A stretch of 64,000 nucleotides of DNA, taken from Pantoea rwandensis (GTDB lineage Bacteria; Pseudomonadota; Gammaproteobacteria; Enterobacterales; Enterobacteriaceae). Of this stretch, positions 1 through 9,616 are shown in pieces. Under the pieces are notes generated by a model. The model saw nothing but the letters and a program-made list of their open reading frames with translations. It did not search any database and was not told where the DNA came from. The first letter of the stretch is position 1; every line of letters starts with the position of its first letter. Both the position numbers and the translations under genes were made by a program. The stretch is from NCBI RefSeq assembly GCF_002095475.1, contig NZ_MLFR01000012.1, positions 81,066 to 145,065 of the forward strand, given 5' to 3'.

Positions 1-971
1 ATCACGCTGAACTCGCCACTGGGATGCTCCACTGCCAGTCGTTGCTCATGCGCGCTGCTAACATGGGCTAAGCCTTCTGCAACCGATCCTGGAATCAGGC
101 ATGCCGTCGCCACACTGACCGCGCCCAGCACGCCAATTGATGCGTGGCAGCGGTGGGGAATAAAGGTGCGCGAGCTAATAGCGCCCCCGTTTGTCGGGGC
201 GGCAATCAGCGTCATTTTCGGTACACTACGCTGTGAGACATCACCAAGATTCATCAAGGGACCGGCCTGAAGTCGGATCGATTCAAGCCGCGCTTTTAGC
301 TCTTCATCACTATCCAGTTGCTCACGACTTTCTAGTCCGGTGCGTTGTAAGTCGGCGGCTCGCACCACCACGACCGGCATACCGTTATCAATGCAGGTCA
401 CGTTAATCCCATCAAAGGTGTCAACCGCCTGGCCGGTCGGTAACAGCGCACCGCAGCTGGATCCGGCAATATCGGCGAATCTCAGCACCTGCTCTGAGGC
501 AGTACCGGGGACACCGTCAATATGCGTATCGCCCTGATACTCCACGGCGCCTTCTGGCGTTGGAATTTGCGCTTCGGCAATTTGACCGGTGTTCACCATA
601 AAGATGCGCACTCGCGTCACCGCGCCCTCTACGGGGACTAACCCTTTTTCAATCGCGATAGGGCCAACGGCGGCAAGTACATTACCGCAGTTTTGTCCGT
701 AATCGACCACGGCCTTATCCACATTGACCTGTGCAAACAGGTACTCCACATCTGCATCCGAACGGAAGGAGCGTGAAATGATCGCAACTTTGCTGGTGAG
801 CGGATCGGCACCGCCGATGCCATCAATTTGGCGTTTGTCTGGCGAACCCATCACCGCCAGCAACACATTATCGCGTACGGATTGATCGGCAGGCAGATCG
901 CTGGCCAGAAAGCAGGCCGCTTTTGACGTGCCGCCGCGCATCATTGTGCAGGGGATCAGGGTTTGCTTCAT
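1..971 (-). CDS. galD: 4-oxalomesaconate tautomerase GalD (PrpF family), 3' part beyond window
   Basis: PrpF/GalD-family isomerase expected to interconvert the keto and enol forms of 4-oxalomesaconate in gallate breakdown. The minus-strand frame opens with [18 protein letters not shown]; the MRGGTSK motif near the N-terminus is typical of PrpF-like proteins, and a conserved cysteine region (DYGQNCGN) follows about 100 residues in. About 323 residues are visible and the C-terminus lies beyond base 1. The ATG at 971-969 overlaps the stop of galC by ATGA, so the two are translationally coupled. PrpF proteins also isomerise methylaconitate, but the neighbours galC and galB favour the gallate role. 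Assignment is by motif and context. Confidence 0.85.
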   Translation of the reverse strand, partial: MKQTLIPCTMMRGGTSKAACFLASDLPADQSVRDNVLLAVMGSPDKRQIDGIGGADPLTSKVAIISRSFRSDADVEYLFAQVNVDKAVVDYGQNCGNVLAAVGPIAIEKGLVPVEGAVTRVRIFMVNTGQIAEAQIPTPEGAVEYQGDTHIDGVPGTASEQVLRFADIAGSSCGALLPTGQAVDTFDGINVTCIDNGMPVVVVRAADLQRTGLESREQLDSDEELKARLESIRLQAGPLMNLGDVSQRSVPKMTLIAAPTNGGAISSRTFIPHRCHASIGVLGAVSVATACLIPGSVAEGLAHVSSAHEQRLAVEHPSGEFSV

Positions 972-1690
972 GATGACGCCTTTGCCAGTTCGTCCAGTGA
1001 CTCGACGTAATGCAACCCTTTTTCAGCCAGTTGCTCACGCATTTGATAAATATCCAGACCGAGTTCGCCCGAGGCCAAACGAACGCGTTTACTCTCTTCA
1101 TTGGCCACGCGCTGCTGCGCGGCCTGCATAACCTGAGCAGCATCAGCGCGGGGAATCACCACCACGCCATCATCATCAGCCACGATGATATCGCCAGGAT
1201 TGACCAGTTGGCCGGCACAGATAACCGGCACGTTCACCGAACCAATGGTGGCTTTTACCGTACCCTGTGCGTATACGGCGCGAGACCAGACCGGAAACTG
1301 CATGTCACGTAACGTCTGGCTGTCACGGATGCCAATGTCACCCACCAGCGCAACAACACCCCTGGCCTTTAACGACGTCGCTAACAGATCGCCAAAGAAT
1401 CCATCATGGCAGTCAGATGTGGGTGCCACCAGCAGCACATCACCCAGCTGACACTGCTCTACCGCCACGTGAAACATCCAGTTATCACCCGGTGACACCA
1501 GCACAGTCACTGCACTGCCGGCGATCGTGACACCTTGCTGGATAGGTTTTATGCGTACATCTAACAACCCCTGACGCTGCTGAGCTTCATGGGCTGTTGC
1601 TACACCAAACTGCGCGAACTGGGCCACCACATCGCGATTAGCGCGATCGATATGGCGCACCACCACGCCTTTTTTATTCACAAGGCTCAT
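968..1690 (-). CDS. galC: 4-carboxy-4-hydroxy-2-oxoadipate aldolase / oxaloacetate decarboxylase GalC
   Basis: RraA-like fold aldolase of 240 residues that in known pathways cleaves 4-carboxy-4-hydroxy-2-oxoadipate to pyruvate and oxaloacetate. The mid-protein stretch with [12 protein letters not shown] and [12 protein letters not shown] (about residues 100-125) carries the G-x-x-x-A-x-x-K and R-D residues that bind pyruvate and metal in this family. Start and stop overlap both neighbours by four bases (galB upstream, galD downstream), so this is the middle cistron of a galBCD operon. RraA itself (an RNase E inhibitor) has the same fold but is shorter, about 160 residues; the length and context support the aldolase. 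Confidence 0.88.
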   Translation of the reverse strand: MSLVNKKGVVVRHIDRANRDVVAQFAQFGVATAHEAQQRQGLLDVRIKPIQQGVTIAGSAVTVLVSPGDNWMFHVAVEQCQLGDVLLVAPTSDCHDGFFGDLLATSLKARGVVALVGDIGIRDSQTLRDMQFPVWSRAVYAQGTVKATIGSVNVPVICAGQLVNPGDIIVADDDGVVVIPRADAAQVMQAAQQRVANEESKRVRLASGELGLDIYQMREQLAEKGLHYVESLDELAKASS

Positions 1691-2424
1691 GAAAGGTCCT
1701 CCGTCACGCGCGGGAACAGACTTTGATAACCTTCGCCATGGGTGATAACCCGAGTAGAGGTGATACCTGTGTTACGTTTGGCCTGCACACCACGCTGCAG
1801 CGCCACACGCGTGTAGTACTCCCACAGATGTTCCTGACCCGCCATACATTGAATCGCCTGATATTTCTTGTCCCACACCGAGGTGATATCCAGCAGCACA
1901 TCCGGTTTCCACAGACATTGCTCCGGTTGATGCGGCTCAAAGCAATAGACAGGTGGCGCACCAATGATCGGCTCACCAGGGCGATATCCCTCTGCCTGGG
2001 CAATAATGCGTGCTTCCTGCGTCAGATTCGCCGCGAGTGGGTGATCATAGTTGTAGGGATCGGCAATCGAGTGTGTCAAAACAAAATGGGGTTGGATGCG
2101 GCGGAACACATCAGCCAGACGGAATAAGGTCTCTTTGTCGGCTCTTAGCGGGTAATCGCCTAAATCAAAGAACTCAATACTGGCACCTAACACTTCTGCG
2201 GCCGCTTCCGCTTCCACCTGGCGTTGCTGTTTGACGAGGGCTTCCGTCATGTTCCCTTTACGCCATAGCTTGGCTGACTCTCCGCGCTCACCAAAGGAGA
2301 GGCAGACCACGTGAACGTCATAACCCTGCGAAGCGTGCAGTGCAATGGCACCACCCGCACGCCAGACGAAGTCCGCAGAATGCGCGCTGACCACTAAGGC
2401 ACTCTTTTTGATGTTGTTTTCCAT
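1687..2424 (-). CDS. galB: 4-oxalomesaconate hydratase GalB (PIG-L/LmbE-like)
   Basis: PIG-L/LmbE-fold protein of 245 residues. Members of this metal-binding family serve as 4-oxalomesaconate hydratase in gallate catabolism, making the substrate of GalC. Visible family marks are the N-terminal [13 protein letters not shown] (normally AHPDD; here the motif reads AHSAD, as in the GalB branch) and a downstream THSxxDPYNxDHP segment with metal-ligand histidines. An upstream in-frame ATG exists at 2538, but the ATG at 2424 follows an AGGGGA Shine-Dalgarno and starts where the fold starts, so I use it. First gene of galBCD, divergent from galR with 125 bases between. Confidence 0.85.
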   Translation of the reverse strand: MENNIKKSALVVSAHSADFVWRAGGAIALHASQGYDVHVVCLSFGERGESAKLWRKGNMTEALVKQQRQVEAEAAAEVLGASIEFFDLGDYPLRADKETLFRLADVFRRIQPHFVLTHSIADPYNYDHPLAANLTQEARIIAQAEGYRPGEPIIGAPPVYCFEPHQPEQCLWKPDVLLDITSVWDKKYQAIQCMAGQEHLWEYYTRVALQRGVQAKRNTGITSTRVITHGEGYQSLFPRVTEDLS

Positions 2425-2549
2425 GTTATTCCCCTGCTGTTGCGTTTTTTTTATGCTGGCATGCAACGCGCTACACGAATAATTCCTTTCATTGCGCAGG
2501 CTATGACTTTTATTTATGTTGTGATTAGGGTCGCGCATTGGAGAAAGTC

Positions 2550-3782
2550 ATGACGAAATACCAAACAGAAGACAATGACATTAAAATCATGCAATTAAGG
2601 TCACTGTGCATGGTGGCTGAGCGTGGTACGGTTTCCAATGCAGCGGAAAATTTATTTCGCACACAATCTGCGGTGACCCGCTCACTGCGTGATCTGGAAC
2701 AAACGTTATCCACCGCGCTATTTGAACGCCACTCCAGCGGAATGCTGTTAACGGATGCCGGGAAATGTGTGTTGCCGCGCGCGCAGCGAGCACTGGGGGA
2801 GTTGCAGCAAATCCCGGCGATGTTGGCGCGCTTTAAACAGCGTGGCAGTCACCGGGATGAAGCTGAACCCATCTGGCTGTTCAATGTCCGGCGCTTACAA
2901 ATTTTTTTACGACTCTTCCATTTGCACCATACCCAAAGCGTGGCCAATGCGTTGGGTATCAGCCAACCGGCGGTGAGTGCCGCATTGAAGGTGCTTGAAA
3001 AAGGGGCGGGCGTGAACCTTTTTCAACGATCGCCAAAAGGCATGATGCCTTCAACGGCGGCGCAGGAAATGGCCCCCCATATCAGCCGCGCACTCAATGA
3101 AATTCGTCATATTCCAGAGGATCTTGCCGCCCATGTGGGTGATATTCACGGAACGGTACAGGTGGGTGCCCTGCCGCTGTGTCGCAGTAGCCTGCTACCG
3201 CGCGCCATCGCACATCTGGTCACGCAACATCCGTCGGTAAAAGTGGTGACCAATGAAAGTGCCTTTAGCAACCTGGTCACCGAATTACGAGCCGGGGATG
3301 TGGACCTGATTTTGGGGGCACTGCGTCAGAATGACAGCGTGCCTGATTTGGATAATCGCGTACTGTTCACTGAAGAGCTGGTACTGCTCGCGCGTCCACA
3401 GCATCCTTTGGCCGGAAAACCCTTGCTACCTGTTCATTTTGGTCACACGCAGTGGATTTTACCGCGTGAAAACAGTCCCGGCCGTCAGTTGTTGGACCGC
3501 GCTTTCCAACGCTTAGGTATGGCACCTCCTACTCCGGTGGTTGAAAGCGGCGATCTGGCGATTATACGAGGACTGTTACTCAACTCCGATATGGTCGCCG
3601 CCGTCTCCAGCCATCAGTTAGCCTACGAATTACGTGCCGGTATTCTCAAACCGCTGAGCTTTGCCCTACCCGATACGCATCGTGCGATTGGCCTAACGCT
3701 ACGCCAGGGTGCATTGCACTCACCCGCCACCCTGGCATTGATCGCCAGCATTGATGCTGAAGCACGCACGGATGCGTCCTAA
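2550..3782 (+). CDS. galR: LysR-family regulator with two tandem HTH domains, GalR-like
   Basis: LysR-type regulator, probably the activator of the flanking gal genes from the shared divergent promoter region. At 410 residues it is about 100 longer than a usual LysR protein because the DNA-binding domain occurs twice. One winged-HTH lies at about residues 14-80 (SNAAENLFRTQSAVTRSLRD) and a second at about 115-175 (SVANALGISQPAVSAALKV), followed by a normal effector-binding domain (about 190-400). The ATG at 2550 has GGAG seven bases upstream; the upstream TTG at 2538 would overlap that ribosome-binding site. Effector identity (gallate or a pathway intermediate) is inferred from context. Confidence 0.8.
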   Translation: MTKYQTEDNDIKIMQLRSLCMVAERGTVSNAAENLFRTQSAVTRSLRDLEQTLSTALFERHSSGMLLTDAGKCVLPRAQRALGELQQIPAMLARFKQRGSHRDEAEPIWLFNVRRLQIFLRLFHLHHTQSVANALGISQPAVSAALKVLEKGAGVNLFQRSPKGMMPSTAAQEMAPHISRALNEIRHIPEDLAAHVGDIHGTVQVGALPLCRSSLLPRAIAHLVTQHPSVKVVTNESAFSNLVTELRAGDVDLILGALRQNDSVPDLDNRVLFTEELVLLARPQHPLAGKPLLPVHFGHTQWILPRENSPGRQLLDRAFQRLGMAPPTPVVESGDLAIIRGLLLNSDMVAAVSSHQLAYELRAGILKPLSFALPDTHRAIGLTLRQGALHSPATLALIASIDAEARTDAS

Positions 3783-3816
3783 ACGAAATTCATACACCTA
3801 CACGCTGAAATGTTGA

Positions 3817-3835
3817 CCACAGGCTCTGCCTGTGG
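3817..3835 (+). terminator. Hairpin after galR
   Basis: Perfect 8-bp stem CCACAGGC / GCCTGTGG with a 3-base loop, 35 bases after the galR stop. There is only a short T-rich run after the stem, so it is a weak intrinsic terminator candidate separating galR from galT. Confidence 0.5.
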
Positions 3836-3917
3836 CCTGTTTCGCCACCTTAGCAAGCCATTAAGTTTGCCACGCTGCTCACAATATAAATGTAACTCAT
3901 ACCTCTAAAAGCCTTTT

Positions 3918-3946
3918 TTGACAGACACTCCGCGCTTGGCTGCATA
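3918..3946 (+). promoter_or_regulatory. Candidate sigma70 promoter of galT
   Basis: TTGACA, 17 bases, then TGCATA, about 70 bases upstream of the galT ATG. The -35 matches consensus perfectly; the -10 is poor, which would suit an activated promoter. The 236-base gap between galR and galT supports independent transcription of galT and the dioxygenase gene. Confidence 0.45.
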
Positions 3947-4018
3947 ACGTGTAAGGGCATTCACACTCCTCTCACTACGACAATAACGGCCCTACGAGCC
4001 CTAACAGAGAGCTAAGCC

Positions 4019-5398
4019 ATGAACACAAACAAGCTGATCGATATTAAAGACTGGATCGACTCTCGTCCGATTTCTCCCTTCCAGTGGCGCGTGCTGGTGC
4101 TGTGCCTGATTATCATCATGTTTGATGGTTATGATGCCGCCGTGATGGGATTTATTGCTCCCGCGCTGATTGAACAGTGGCATATTTCCCGTGCGGCGAT
4201 GGGACCGATACTGGGTGCGGCAATGTTCGGCGTGGCCATTGGTGCTCTCATTGCGGGTCCGCTGTCCGATCGTTATGGACGAAAGAGAGTCATTCTGCTC
4301 TCCGTCGCGATGTTTTCTGCCTTCAGTCTGGCCTGTGCTTTCGCTTCATCACCGTTGCAAATGGCGCTGCTGCGTTTTATTGCCGGGCTGGGCTTAGGGG
4401 CAGTGATGCCTAACTGCGTGACTCTGCTCGCCGAATATATGCCAGAGCGTCGTAAAGGGGTGATGATCACCCTGATGTTCAGTGGTTTTAATATCGGCTC
4501 CGGTTTGGGTGGCTTTATCGCCGCCGCACTGCTCAGCCATTATCACTGGCCTGCAGTGTTGATTGTGGGGGGAGCCGTGCCGCTGTTATTGCTGCCGCTG
4601 TTAGCTGTCTTGCTGCCAGAATCAACCCTTAACTTAGTGGTTCGTAAAGCACCGCGTGCACAAATCGCCGCCTTACTGAATCGCATGGGAGGGCACTTCA
4701 CCCAACATGACGCATTTGTACTGAGTTCACCGCGCATCCAGCGCAGCAGCACCATTGCACAGCTGTTTAGTCACGGTTTTGCCCGCGGCACGATTATTCT
4801 GTGGCTGACCTATTTTATGGGGCTGTTTGTTATCTATCTGCTGAATGGCTGGTTACCCACCATCATGCGTTCTGGCGGCATTTCGCTGGAACAAGCCGCC
4901 ATCCTTGCCGGTCTGTTCCAACTGGGTGGGCCATTAGGCGGCATTTTGGTCGGGGCGTTAATGGATAAATTGAACGCTAAATACGTCATCGGCGTGGTGT
5001 ATCTGTTGGGATGCGTCTGTCTGCTGGCGCAGGGCGTTTTCGCCTTCTCCGGTGTGGCATTAGGCGTGTTCATTTTTATTATCGGCATGTGCATTAATGG
5101 CGCGCAAAATGGCCTGCAAGTCTATTCTCCTGCTTACTATCCCACTGAGATTCGCGCGACTGGCGTAAGCTGGATGCATGGCATTGGCCGTACTGGCGCG
5201 ATTTTAAGCTCATCCGTGGGCGGACTACTCATGGGGGCCTTTCCTGCCCAATCCGCCATTTTCTTTATCCTTGCCCTGCCCGCGCTGTTGGCTGCATTGA
5301 GTATCGTGTTGCACCGCAATGTCGCACTGGAAATGAAAATTAAAGGCGCGGAGTTGAACGACATTCCCGCGCTGTCTCAAACCCTGAATAACCGTTAA
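4019..5398 (+). CDS. galT: MFS aromatic acid:H+ symporter, GalT-like
   Basis: Major facilitator of the aromatic acid:H+ symporter (PcaK/GalT) group, expected to import gallate or a related hydroxybenzoate. It has 459 residues and 12 predicted hydrophobic segments. Family signatures are visible: the first membrane segment with the charged FDGYDAAVMGF motif (about residues 38-49), and the cytoplasmic loop 2-3 motif GPLSDRYGRKRV (about residues 80-91). The D-G-Y-D motif is characteristic of this group. It follows galR and precedes the ring-cleaving dioxygenase by 21 bases, so the last two form one unit. Confidence 0.85.
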   Translation: MNTNKLIDIKDWIDSRPISPFQWRVLVLCLIIIMFDGYDAAVMGFIAPALIEQWHISRAAMGPILGAAMFGVAIGALIAGPLSDRYGRKRVILLSVAMFSAFSLACAFASSPLQMALLRFIAGLGLGAVMPNCVTLLAEYMPERRKGVMITLMFSGFNIGSGLGGFIAAALLSHYHWPAVLIVGGAVPLLLLPLLAVLLPESTLNLVVRKAPRAQIAALLNRMGGHFTQHDAFVLSSPRIQRSSTIAQLFSHGFARGTIILWLTYFMGLFVIYLLNGWLPTIMRSGGISLEQAAILAGLFQLGGPLGGILVGALMDKLNAKYVIGVVYLLGCVCLLAQGVFAFSGVALGVFIFIIGMCINGAQNGLQVYSPAYYPTEIRATGVSWMHGIGRTGAILSSSVGGLLMGAFPAQSAIFFILALPALLAALSIVLHRNVALEMKIKGAELNDIPALSQTLNNR

Positions 5399-5419
5399 TA
5401 CCCGTTAAGGAAGATTCTC

Positions 5420-6388
5420 ATGACGCAGCACCTGTCAGAACCCTGTTTCGATATCGCGCATCTGGCCCATGTTGAGATGTACACCGATAAATTTGAAGAG
5501 AGTCTGAATTTCTTCGTTAACGTTTACGGCCTGACTGTCTCCGCTCAGGATGAAAATCACGCCTGGCTGCGCGCCTGGGACGACTACGAATTTCACTCGC
5601 TGAAGCTGACGCGCCATCACACCACCGGCGTGGGGCATATCGCCTATCGCGCCAGCTCAGAAGCCGCATTATTGAGGCGCGTCGCCGTAATCGAAGCCAG
5701 TCAGTATGAGGCGATAGGCTGGGTGGATAATGAGCCTGGGCACGGGCGTGCTTTTCGCTTTGCCGATCCCTTTGGGCATATCTTCGAAATCTACTACGAC
5801 ACGGTACGTTATCAGCCTGAGCCCGATGAGCGTCCTTCATTAAAAAATCTGGCACAACGTTACCATGGGCGCGGCGCTTGCCCGCGTCGGCTGGATCACC
5901 TCAATCTGCTCGCCGCAGATGTACGTGAGTTCAAAGCCTTTATGGAGACCTGCCTTGGCGCACGTGTCACTGAAATGATTCAGTTAGATAACGGGCGCAT
6001 TGGCGGATGCTGGTTCACCATCAACAACAAAACCTACGATCTGGCTTGTACCGAGGAGCATGGCGGCGGCAATGCGCGCCTGCACCATGTGACTTATGCG
6101 ACGGATACACGAGAAGATATTCTGCGCGCGGCTGATATCTTCCTGGAGAATGGTGTACATATTGAGACCGGTCCGCACAAACACGCTATTCAGGGCACGT
6201 TCTTCCTGTATGTATGGGAGCCAGCCGGGAACCGTGTTGAGCTGGCTAATTCGGGCGCGCGCCTTATTCTGGCTCCAGACTGGCAGACCGTGGTATGGAC
6301 CGAATCCGAGCGTAAGAGAGGTCAGGCCTGGGGATTAAAAACCATTGAGACCTTCCATACTCACGGCACCCCGCCCGTCGAACGTTAA
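5420..6388 (+). CDS. Type I (VOC-fold) extradiol ring-cleaving dioxygenase in the gal cluster
   Basis: Two-domain vicinal-oxygen-chelate extradiol dioxygenase, 322 residues, of the catechol 2,3-dioxygenase / homoprotocatechuate 2,3-dioxygenase type. The C-terminal domain holds an intact iron site: H160 (in RRLDHLNLL), H223 (in RLHHVTY) and E274 (in PAGNRVEL). The catalytic H255 (GPHKH) and Y264 (FFLYVWEP) have the same spacing as in XylE (His246, Tyr255, Glu265). It follows galT by 21 bases with an AAGGAAG ribosome-binding site. In Pseudomonas gallate clusters this slot is held, as I recall, by the unrelated type II dioxygenase GalA. The substrate is therefore inferred (gallate, protocatechuate or an O-methyl derivative), not shown. 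Confidence 0.85.
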   Translation: MTQHLSEPCFDIAHLAHVEMYTDKFEESLNFFVNVYGLTVSAQDENHAWLRAWDDYEFHSLKLTRHHTTGVGHIAYRASSEAALLRRVAVIEASQYEAIGWVDNEPGHGRAFRFADPFGHIFEIYYDTVRYQPEPDERPSLKNLAQRYHGRGACPRRLDHLNLLAADVREFKAFMETCLGARVTEMIQLDNGRIGGCWFTINNKTYDLACTEEHGGGNARLHHVTYATDTREDILRAADIFLENGVHIETGPHKHAIQGTFFLYVWEPAGNRVELANSGARLILAPDWQTVVWTESERKRGQAWGLKTIETFHTHGTPPVER

Positions 6389-6394
6389 CGTAAA

Positions 6395-6423
6395 AAGCGC
6401 CTACTCCATCGGCTTGGGCGCTT
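6395..6423. terminator. Hairpin between convergent genes
   Basis: Stem AAGCGCC / GGCGCTT with a 15-base loop in the 67-base gap between the dioxygenase gene and the convergent sigma54-activator gene. It could end transcription from either side; the T-runs are short. Confidence 0.45.
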
Positions 6424-6455
6424 ATCTTCTGTTTCAGCTCAACGATGCGGTGACT

Positions 6456-8414
6456 TTAATCCTGCCGGAATGACGCCACATTAACCTGCCACAAATTGAG
6501 TTTGTTATATAAAGCCGTGCGCGAAATACCCAACCGCTGAGCTGACTGACGCAGATTCCCTTTCTGTTCTTTAACGACGAGTAAAACATGTTGACGCTCA
6601 TGTTCCTGTAGCGACGTGAGTGCCTGAGGAGTTATCGCCACGGCACCCCGGGTCATTTCTTCCGGTAAATCTTCCCTGCCAATTTCCAGTCCTTCACACA
6701 GGTTCACCATGCGTTCAACGAGATTTTCTAACTCACGAACGTTACCGGGCCAGTTCCATGCCTGTAAAAAATGCATCGCTTCAGGTGACACCTGCGGTGC
6801 AATGCGCTTTAGCCGGGTACAAAGGGCATGAATAAACGTATTAACCAAACCCGGAATGTCTTCCTGACGCTCCCGCAGCGGTGGAATATCAAGCGACATG
6901 ACGTTAAGGCGGTAGAACAGGTCGCGACGAAAAGCGCCTTTTTCCACCGCATCCATCAGGTTGCAATGCGTGGCGGCGATAATGCGAACATTGACCTTAA
7001 TAGGGTGAGCCGCACCGATACGCACCACCTCGCTTTCTTGTAAGACGCGCAGCAAGCTGGTTTGGGCCTCCAGCGGCATTTCCGCTATTTCATCCAGAAA
7101 AAGCGTGCCGCCATCTGCCAGCTCAAACTTACCCGCAGAGCCACCACGACGCGATCCGGTGAAAGCGCCGTCTACGTAACCAAAGAGTTCGCTCTGCACA
7201 AGATCTCTTGGCAAGGCACCACAGTTCAGGGCAATAAAAGGCTCATGATGACGGGGGCTGGCATTGTGAATGGCCTGAGCAAATAACTCTTTCCCGGTGC
7301 CACTTTCTCCACTCAACAGTACGGTACTGTCTGTACGACTACTGGCCCGCGCTTTAAAAATCGCTTGTTGCACACGTGGCGACATCCCTCTAATCATTTC
7401 AAAGGTATAGCTGGCGCTGACGCCCATGACTCTGCGTGTAATGGCGCGAATACGCTGGTTTTCTCGCAGTGACAATACGCGCCCATCATCTGGCGCAGGC
7501 ATCAGGGAGATCAGGCATGAAATCGGATCTGCGTTATGTGGGATGAACTGGATCTCGCGGTCATTACAAAAGGGCATGGTCAGTAATGATCCCCCCTCCG
7601 GCCTCAGCACCACATCGATGGTGCCTGCATGCGGATCAATATCTTTAAAGATTTGCCGTGCATAGCGGTTGAGCGTTTTGATGTGACCATGCCTGTCACA
7701 GACGATCACCCCTTCGTTTAGCGTTTCAAGGATGGATTGTTGCTCAGCGAGTAAACGCTGCAGCATGAGCTGTTGCCCTACCGCTTCAGCAGCAGCCTGA
7801 ACGGTGCCAAGGGTATGCGCATTGAAGTTATCCGGGGTGGCGGTCAGCGTCAGTACGCCCAGCATCTTGCCACTGCCGTCTCTTACCGGCGCTGCGGCAC
7901 ACTGGTAGTTGCGTTTTCGCAGATCCAGCTTCCAGTTTTCTCCACTCAGAACATAAACCAACCGCTGTTCAATCAAACAACGGGCGGTGCAATTGGTCCC
8001 CAGAACATCTTCACGCAAAATACTGCCGACCGGGGTCAGGTCCGATCCGCAAAAGTACAGCGTCACCCCCTGTGCATCCGTCAGGTTGATATGGCCGTCC
8101 GGGTTATAGGCCAACAGGTTTTCCATAATGCTGCGGGCTACCTGAATGAACTCCGCGTTACGTTCAATAATTGCGTTCAGCTCATCAGCGGGTGGTGAAA
8201 TATAGTGAAATGAATGCGGATCGATACCGCGCTGCTGCGAGCGATTCCATGAGTCAAGGATGTTCGGGCGAATCCATCCCGGTTGGATGCCTTCTTCAAA
8301 ACTCTGCCAGCCCTGCCAGAGCAAATTATCCCATTCCACCACTTCATTGCCGTTTGGCAGGCTGAAAATAGGATCACTTTCATCTTTGATGGGGGAACGA
8401 TCAGTTAATGACAC
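6456..8414 (-). CDS. Sigma54-dependent transcriptional activator, AcoR/DhaR-like
   Basis: Enhancer-binding protein of 652 residues that should drive the divergent sigma54 promoter at 8538-8553. Domains in order: an N-terminal GAF-like sensory domain (about 80-220), a PAS-like segment (about 225-320), the AAA+ sigma54-interaction domain (about 345-580) and a C-terminal Fis-type HTH (about 605-645, [17 protein letters not shown]). The AAA+ domain has Walker A GESGTGKE, the sigma54-contacting GAFTGS loop and Walker [13 protein letters not shown], all intact. Translation starts at GTG (8414-8412) after a strong AGGAGG; the nearby ATG is out of frame. The ligand is unknown; the target genes suggest a sugar, polyol or inositol-like compound. 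Confidence 0.88.
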   Translation of the reverse strand: MSLTDRSPIKDESDPIFSLPNGNEVVEWDNLLWQGWQSFEEGIQPGWIRPNILDSWNRSQQRGIDPHSFHYISPPADELNAIIERNAEFIQVARSIMENLLAYNPDGHINLTDAQGVTLYFCGSDLTPVGSILREDVLGTNCTARCLIEQRLVYVLSGENWKLDLRKRNYQCAAAPVRDGSGKMLGVLTLTATPDNFNAHTLGTVQAAAEAVGQQLMLQRLLAEQQSILETLNEGVIVCDRHGHIKTLNRYARQIFKDIDPHAGTIDVVLRPEGGSLLTMPFCNDREIQFIPHNADPISCLISLMPAPDDGRVLSLRENQRIRAITRRVMGVSASYTFEMIRGMSPRVQQAIFKARASSRTDSTVLLSGESGTGKELFAQAIHNASPRHHEPFIALNCGALPRDLVQSELFGYVDGAFTGSRRGGSAGKFELADGGTLFLDEIAEMPLEAQTSLLRVLQESEVVRIGAAHPIKVNVRIIAATHCNLMDAVEKGAFRRDLFYRLNVMSLDIPPLRERQEDIPGLVNTFIHALCTRLKRIAPQVSPEAMHFLQAWNWPGNVRELENLVERMVNLCEGLEIGREDLPEEMTRGAVAITPQALTSLQEHERQHVLLVVKEQKGNLRQSAQRLGISRTALYNKLNLWQVNVASFRQD

Positions 8415-8450
8415 GCCATCCCTCCTTGCTCAAGGTGTATGTACAGTTAA

Positions 8451-8476
8451 TTGACATGTTAACTTGACATGTAAAC
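8451..8476 (+). promoter_or_regulatory. Tandem 13-bp repeat, candidate enhancer for the sigma54 activator
   Basis: Two head-to-tail copies, TTGACATGTTAAC then TTGACATGTAAAC, 12 of 13 bases identical. They start 87 and 74 bases upstream of the -24 element, a usual distance for an enhancer-binding protein site. Being next to the activator's own start, they could also autoregulate it. Confidence 0.55.
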
Positions 8477-8537
8477 TTTACGGTCGTTATTTACGCTAAC
8501 TCTGTGTTGTCACTCACACTTTTCGCCATTTTTAAGT

Positions 8538-8553
8538 TGGCATCGCCTTTGCA
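8538..8553 (+). promoter_or_regulatory. Sigma54 (-24/-12) promoter
   Basis: TGGCAT-N5-TTGCA, with the invariant GG and GC separated by exactly ten bases. This matches the RpoN consensus (TGGCAC-N5-TTGCW) at all but one position. It lies about 50 bases upstream of the ATG at 8603 and faces away from the activator gene. Because it sits inside a longer open frame beginning at 8504, it also rules out that upstream start. Confidence 0.85.
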
Positions 8554-8602
8554 ATATCCATTCACGCCTGAATGGGCAAACCCTACAAAACAAGGAGCTT
8601 TT

Positions 8603-9616
8603 ATGGCTATCAAAACTGTACGCGTTGGTCTGATTGGCGCGGGACGAATGGGAAGTTTCCACGCAGAAAATCTTGCGTATCGTGTACCCGGTGCCATCCT
8701 GACGGCGGTGGCTGACCCGATGCCAGGAGCGGCAGAAAAGCTGGCTAAAGCACTCGGCGTTGATAAAGCCTACTCCGATCTGCATGCGCTGCTTCAAGAC
8801 CCAGACGTTGATGCGGTCGTGATCGCAGCACCCGCCCGCACGCATGCTGAATGGGTGATTGCGGCAGCAAACGCAGGTAAACATGTGTTCTGCGAAAAAC
8901 CGATGGCCGTCACTCTTGATGAAGCCGAACGCGCCATTGCAGCCGCTAAATCAGCGGGCATTGTGCTTCAGGTGGGCTTCAACCGTCGTTTTGATACCGG
9001 TTTTGCGGCAGCCATTGCCGCTGTCAAAGCGGGCGAAAATGGCACTACGCAACTCAGCCGTTCACTGACCCGCGACCCAGGGCTGCATGACCCTTCACGC
9101 ATCCCACAATGGACGATTTTCCTTGAAACCCTGATCCATGATTTTGACACGCTGCTGCACTTTAACCACGGTGCAAAACCGGTGGAGGTTTATGCCCTTG
9201 CCGATGCGCTGGTGCGCCCTGACTTCAAGGACAAGGGGCTGTTAGATACCTCTGTTGTCACTATCCGATTTGATAACGGCGCCATCGCTACGGCTGAAGC
9301 CAATTTCCAGGCGGTCTATGGCTATGACGTGCGAGGCGAAGTCTTCGGCAGTAAAGGTATGTTGCAGGCAGGGCATATCAACGTGAATAACTGTGTCCGT
9401 TATCACCAGGGCGGGATTGCGATTGAAACATCCCGCCTCGACTCAGACCTGCTCAGTGCTGCCTATGTGGCTGAGATGGCCGAATTTGCTCGCTGCATCC
9501 GCACAGGTGAAACCCCGCGCGCCACTGGAGAAGATGCGCGTAACGCGTTGGAAATCGCGCTGGCGTGTATTGAATCCGTGCAACTTAAACAACCTGTCAA
9601 ACTGGGAGCGCGTTAA
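8603..9616 (+). CDS. Gfo/Idh/MocA oxidoreductase, inositol 2-dehydrogenase-like
   Basis: NAD(P)-dependent dehydrogenase of 337 residues in the Gfo/Idh/MocA family, closest in appearance to inositol 2-dehydrogenases (IolG). The Rossmann motif GLIGAGRMG lies at about residues 8-16 and the family lysine in CEKPMAVT at about 96-103; this lysine takes part in catalysis and cofactor binding. The start at 8603 has AAGGAG at the right spacing and lies just downstream of the sigma54 promoter. The next gene overlaps by one base (TAATG), so they are co-translated. Substrate unproven: the family covers inositols, aldoses and amino-sugars, and no other iol gene is in the window. Confidence 0.8.
   Translation: MAIKTVRVGLIGAGRMGSFHAENLAYRVPGAILTAVADPMPGAAEKLAKALGVDKAYSDLHALLQDPDVDAVVIAAPARTHAEWVIAAANAGKHVFCEKPMAVTLDEAERAIAAAKSAGIVLQVGFNRRFDTGFAAAIAAVKAGENGTTQLSRSLTRDPGLHDPSRIPQWTIFLETLIHDFDTLLHFNHGAKPVEVYALADALVRPDFKDKGLLDTSVVTIRFDNGAIATAEANFQAVYGYDVRGEVFGSKGMLQAGHINVNNCVRYHQGGIAIETSRLDSDLLSAAYVAEMAEFARCIRTGETPRATGEDARNALEIALACIESVQLKQPVKLGAR

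Noticed and set aside
8504..8602. N-terminal extension of the IolG-like gene to an upstream start
   Set aside because: The extension contains the sigma54 promoter, lacks a ribosome-binding site and does not match the family; the ATG at 8603 has AAGGAG.
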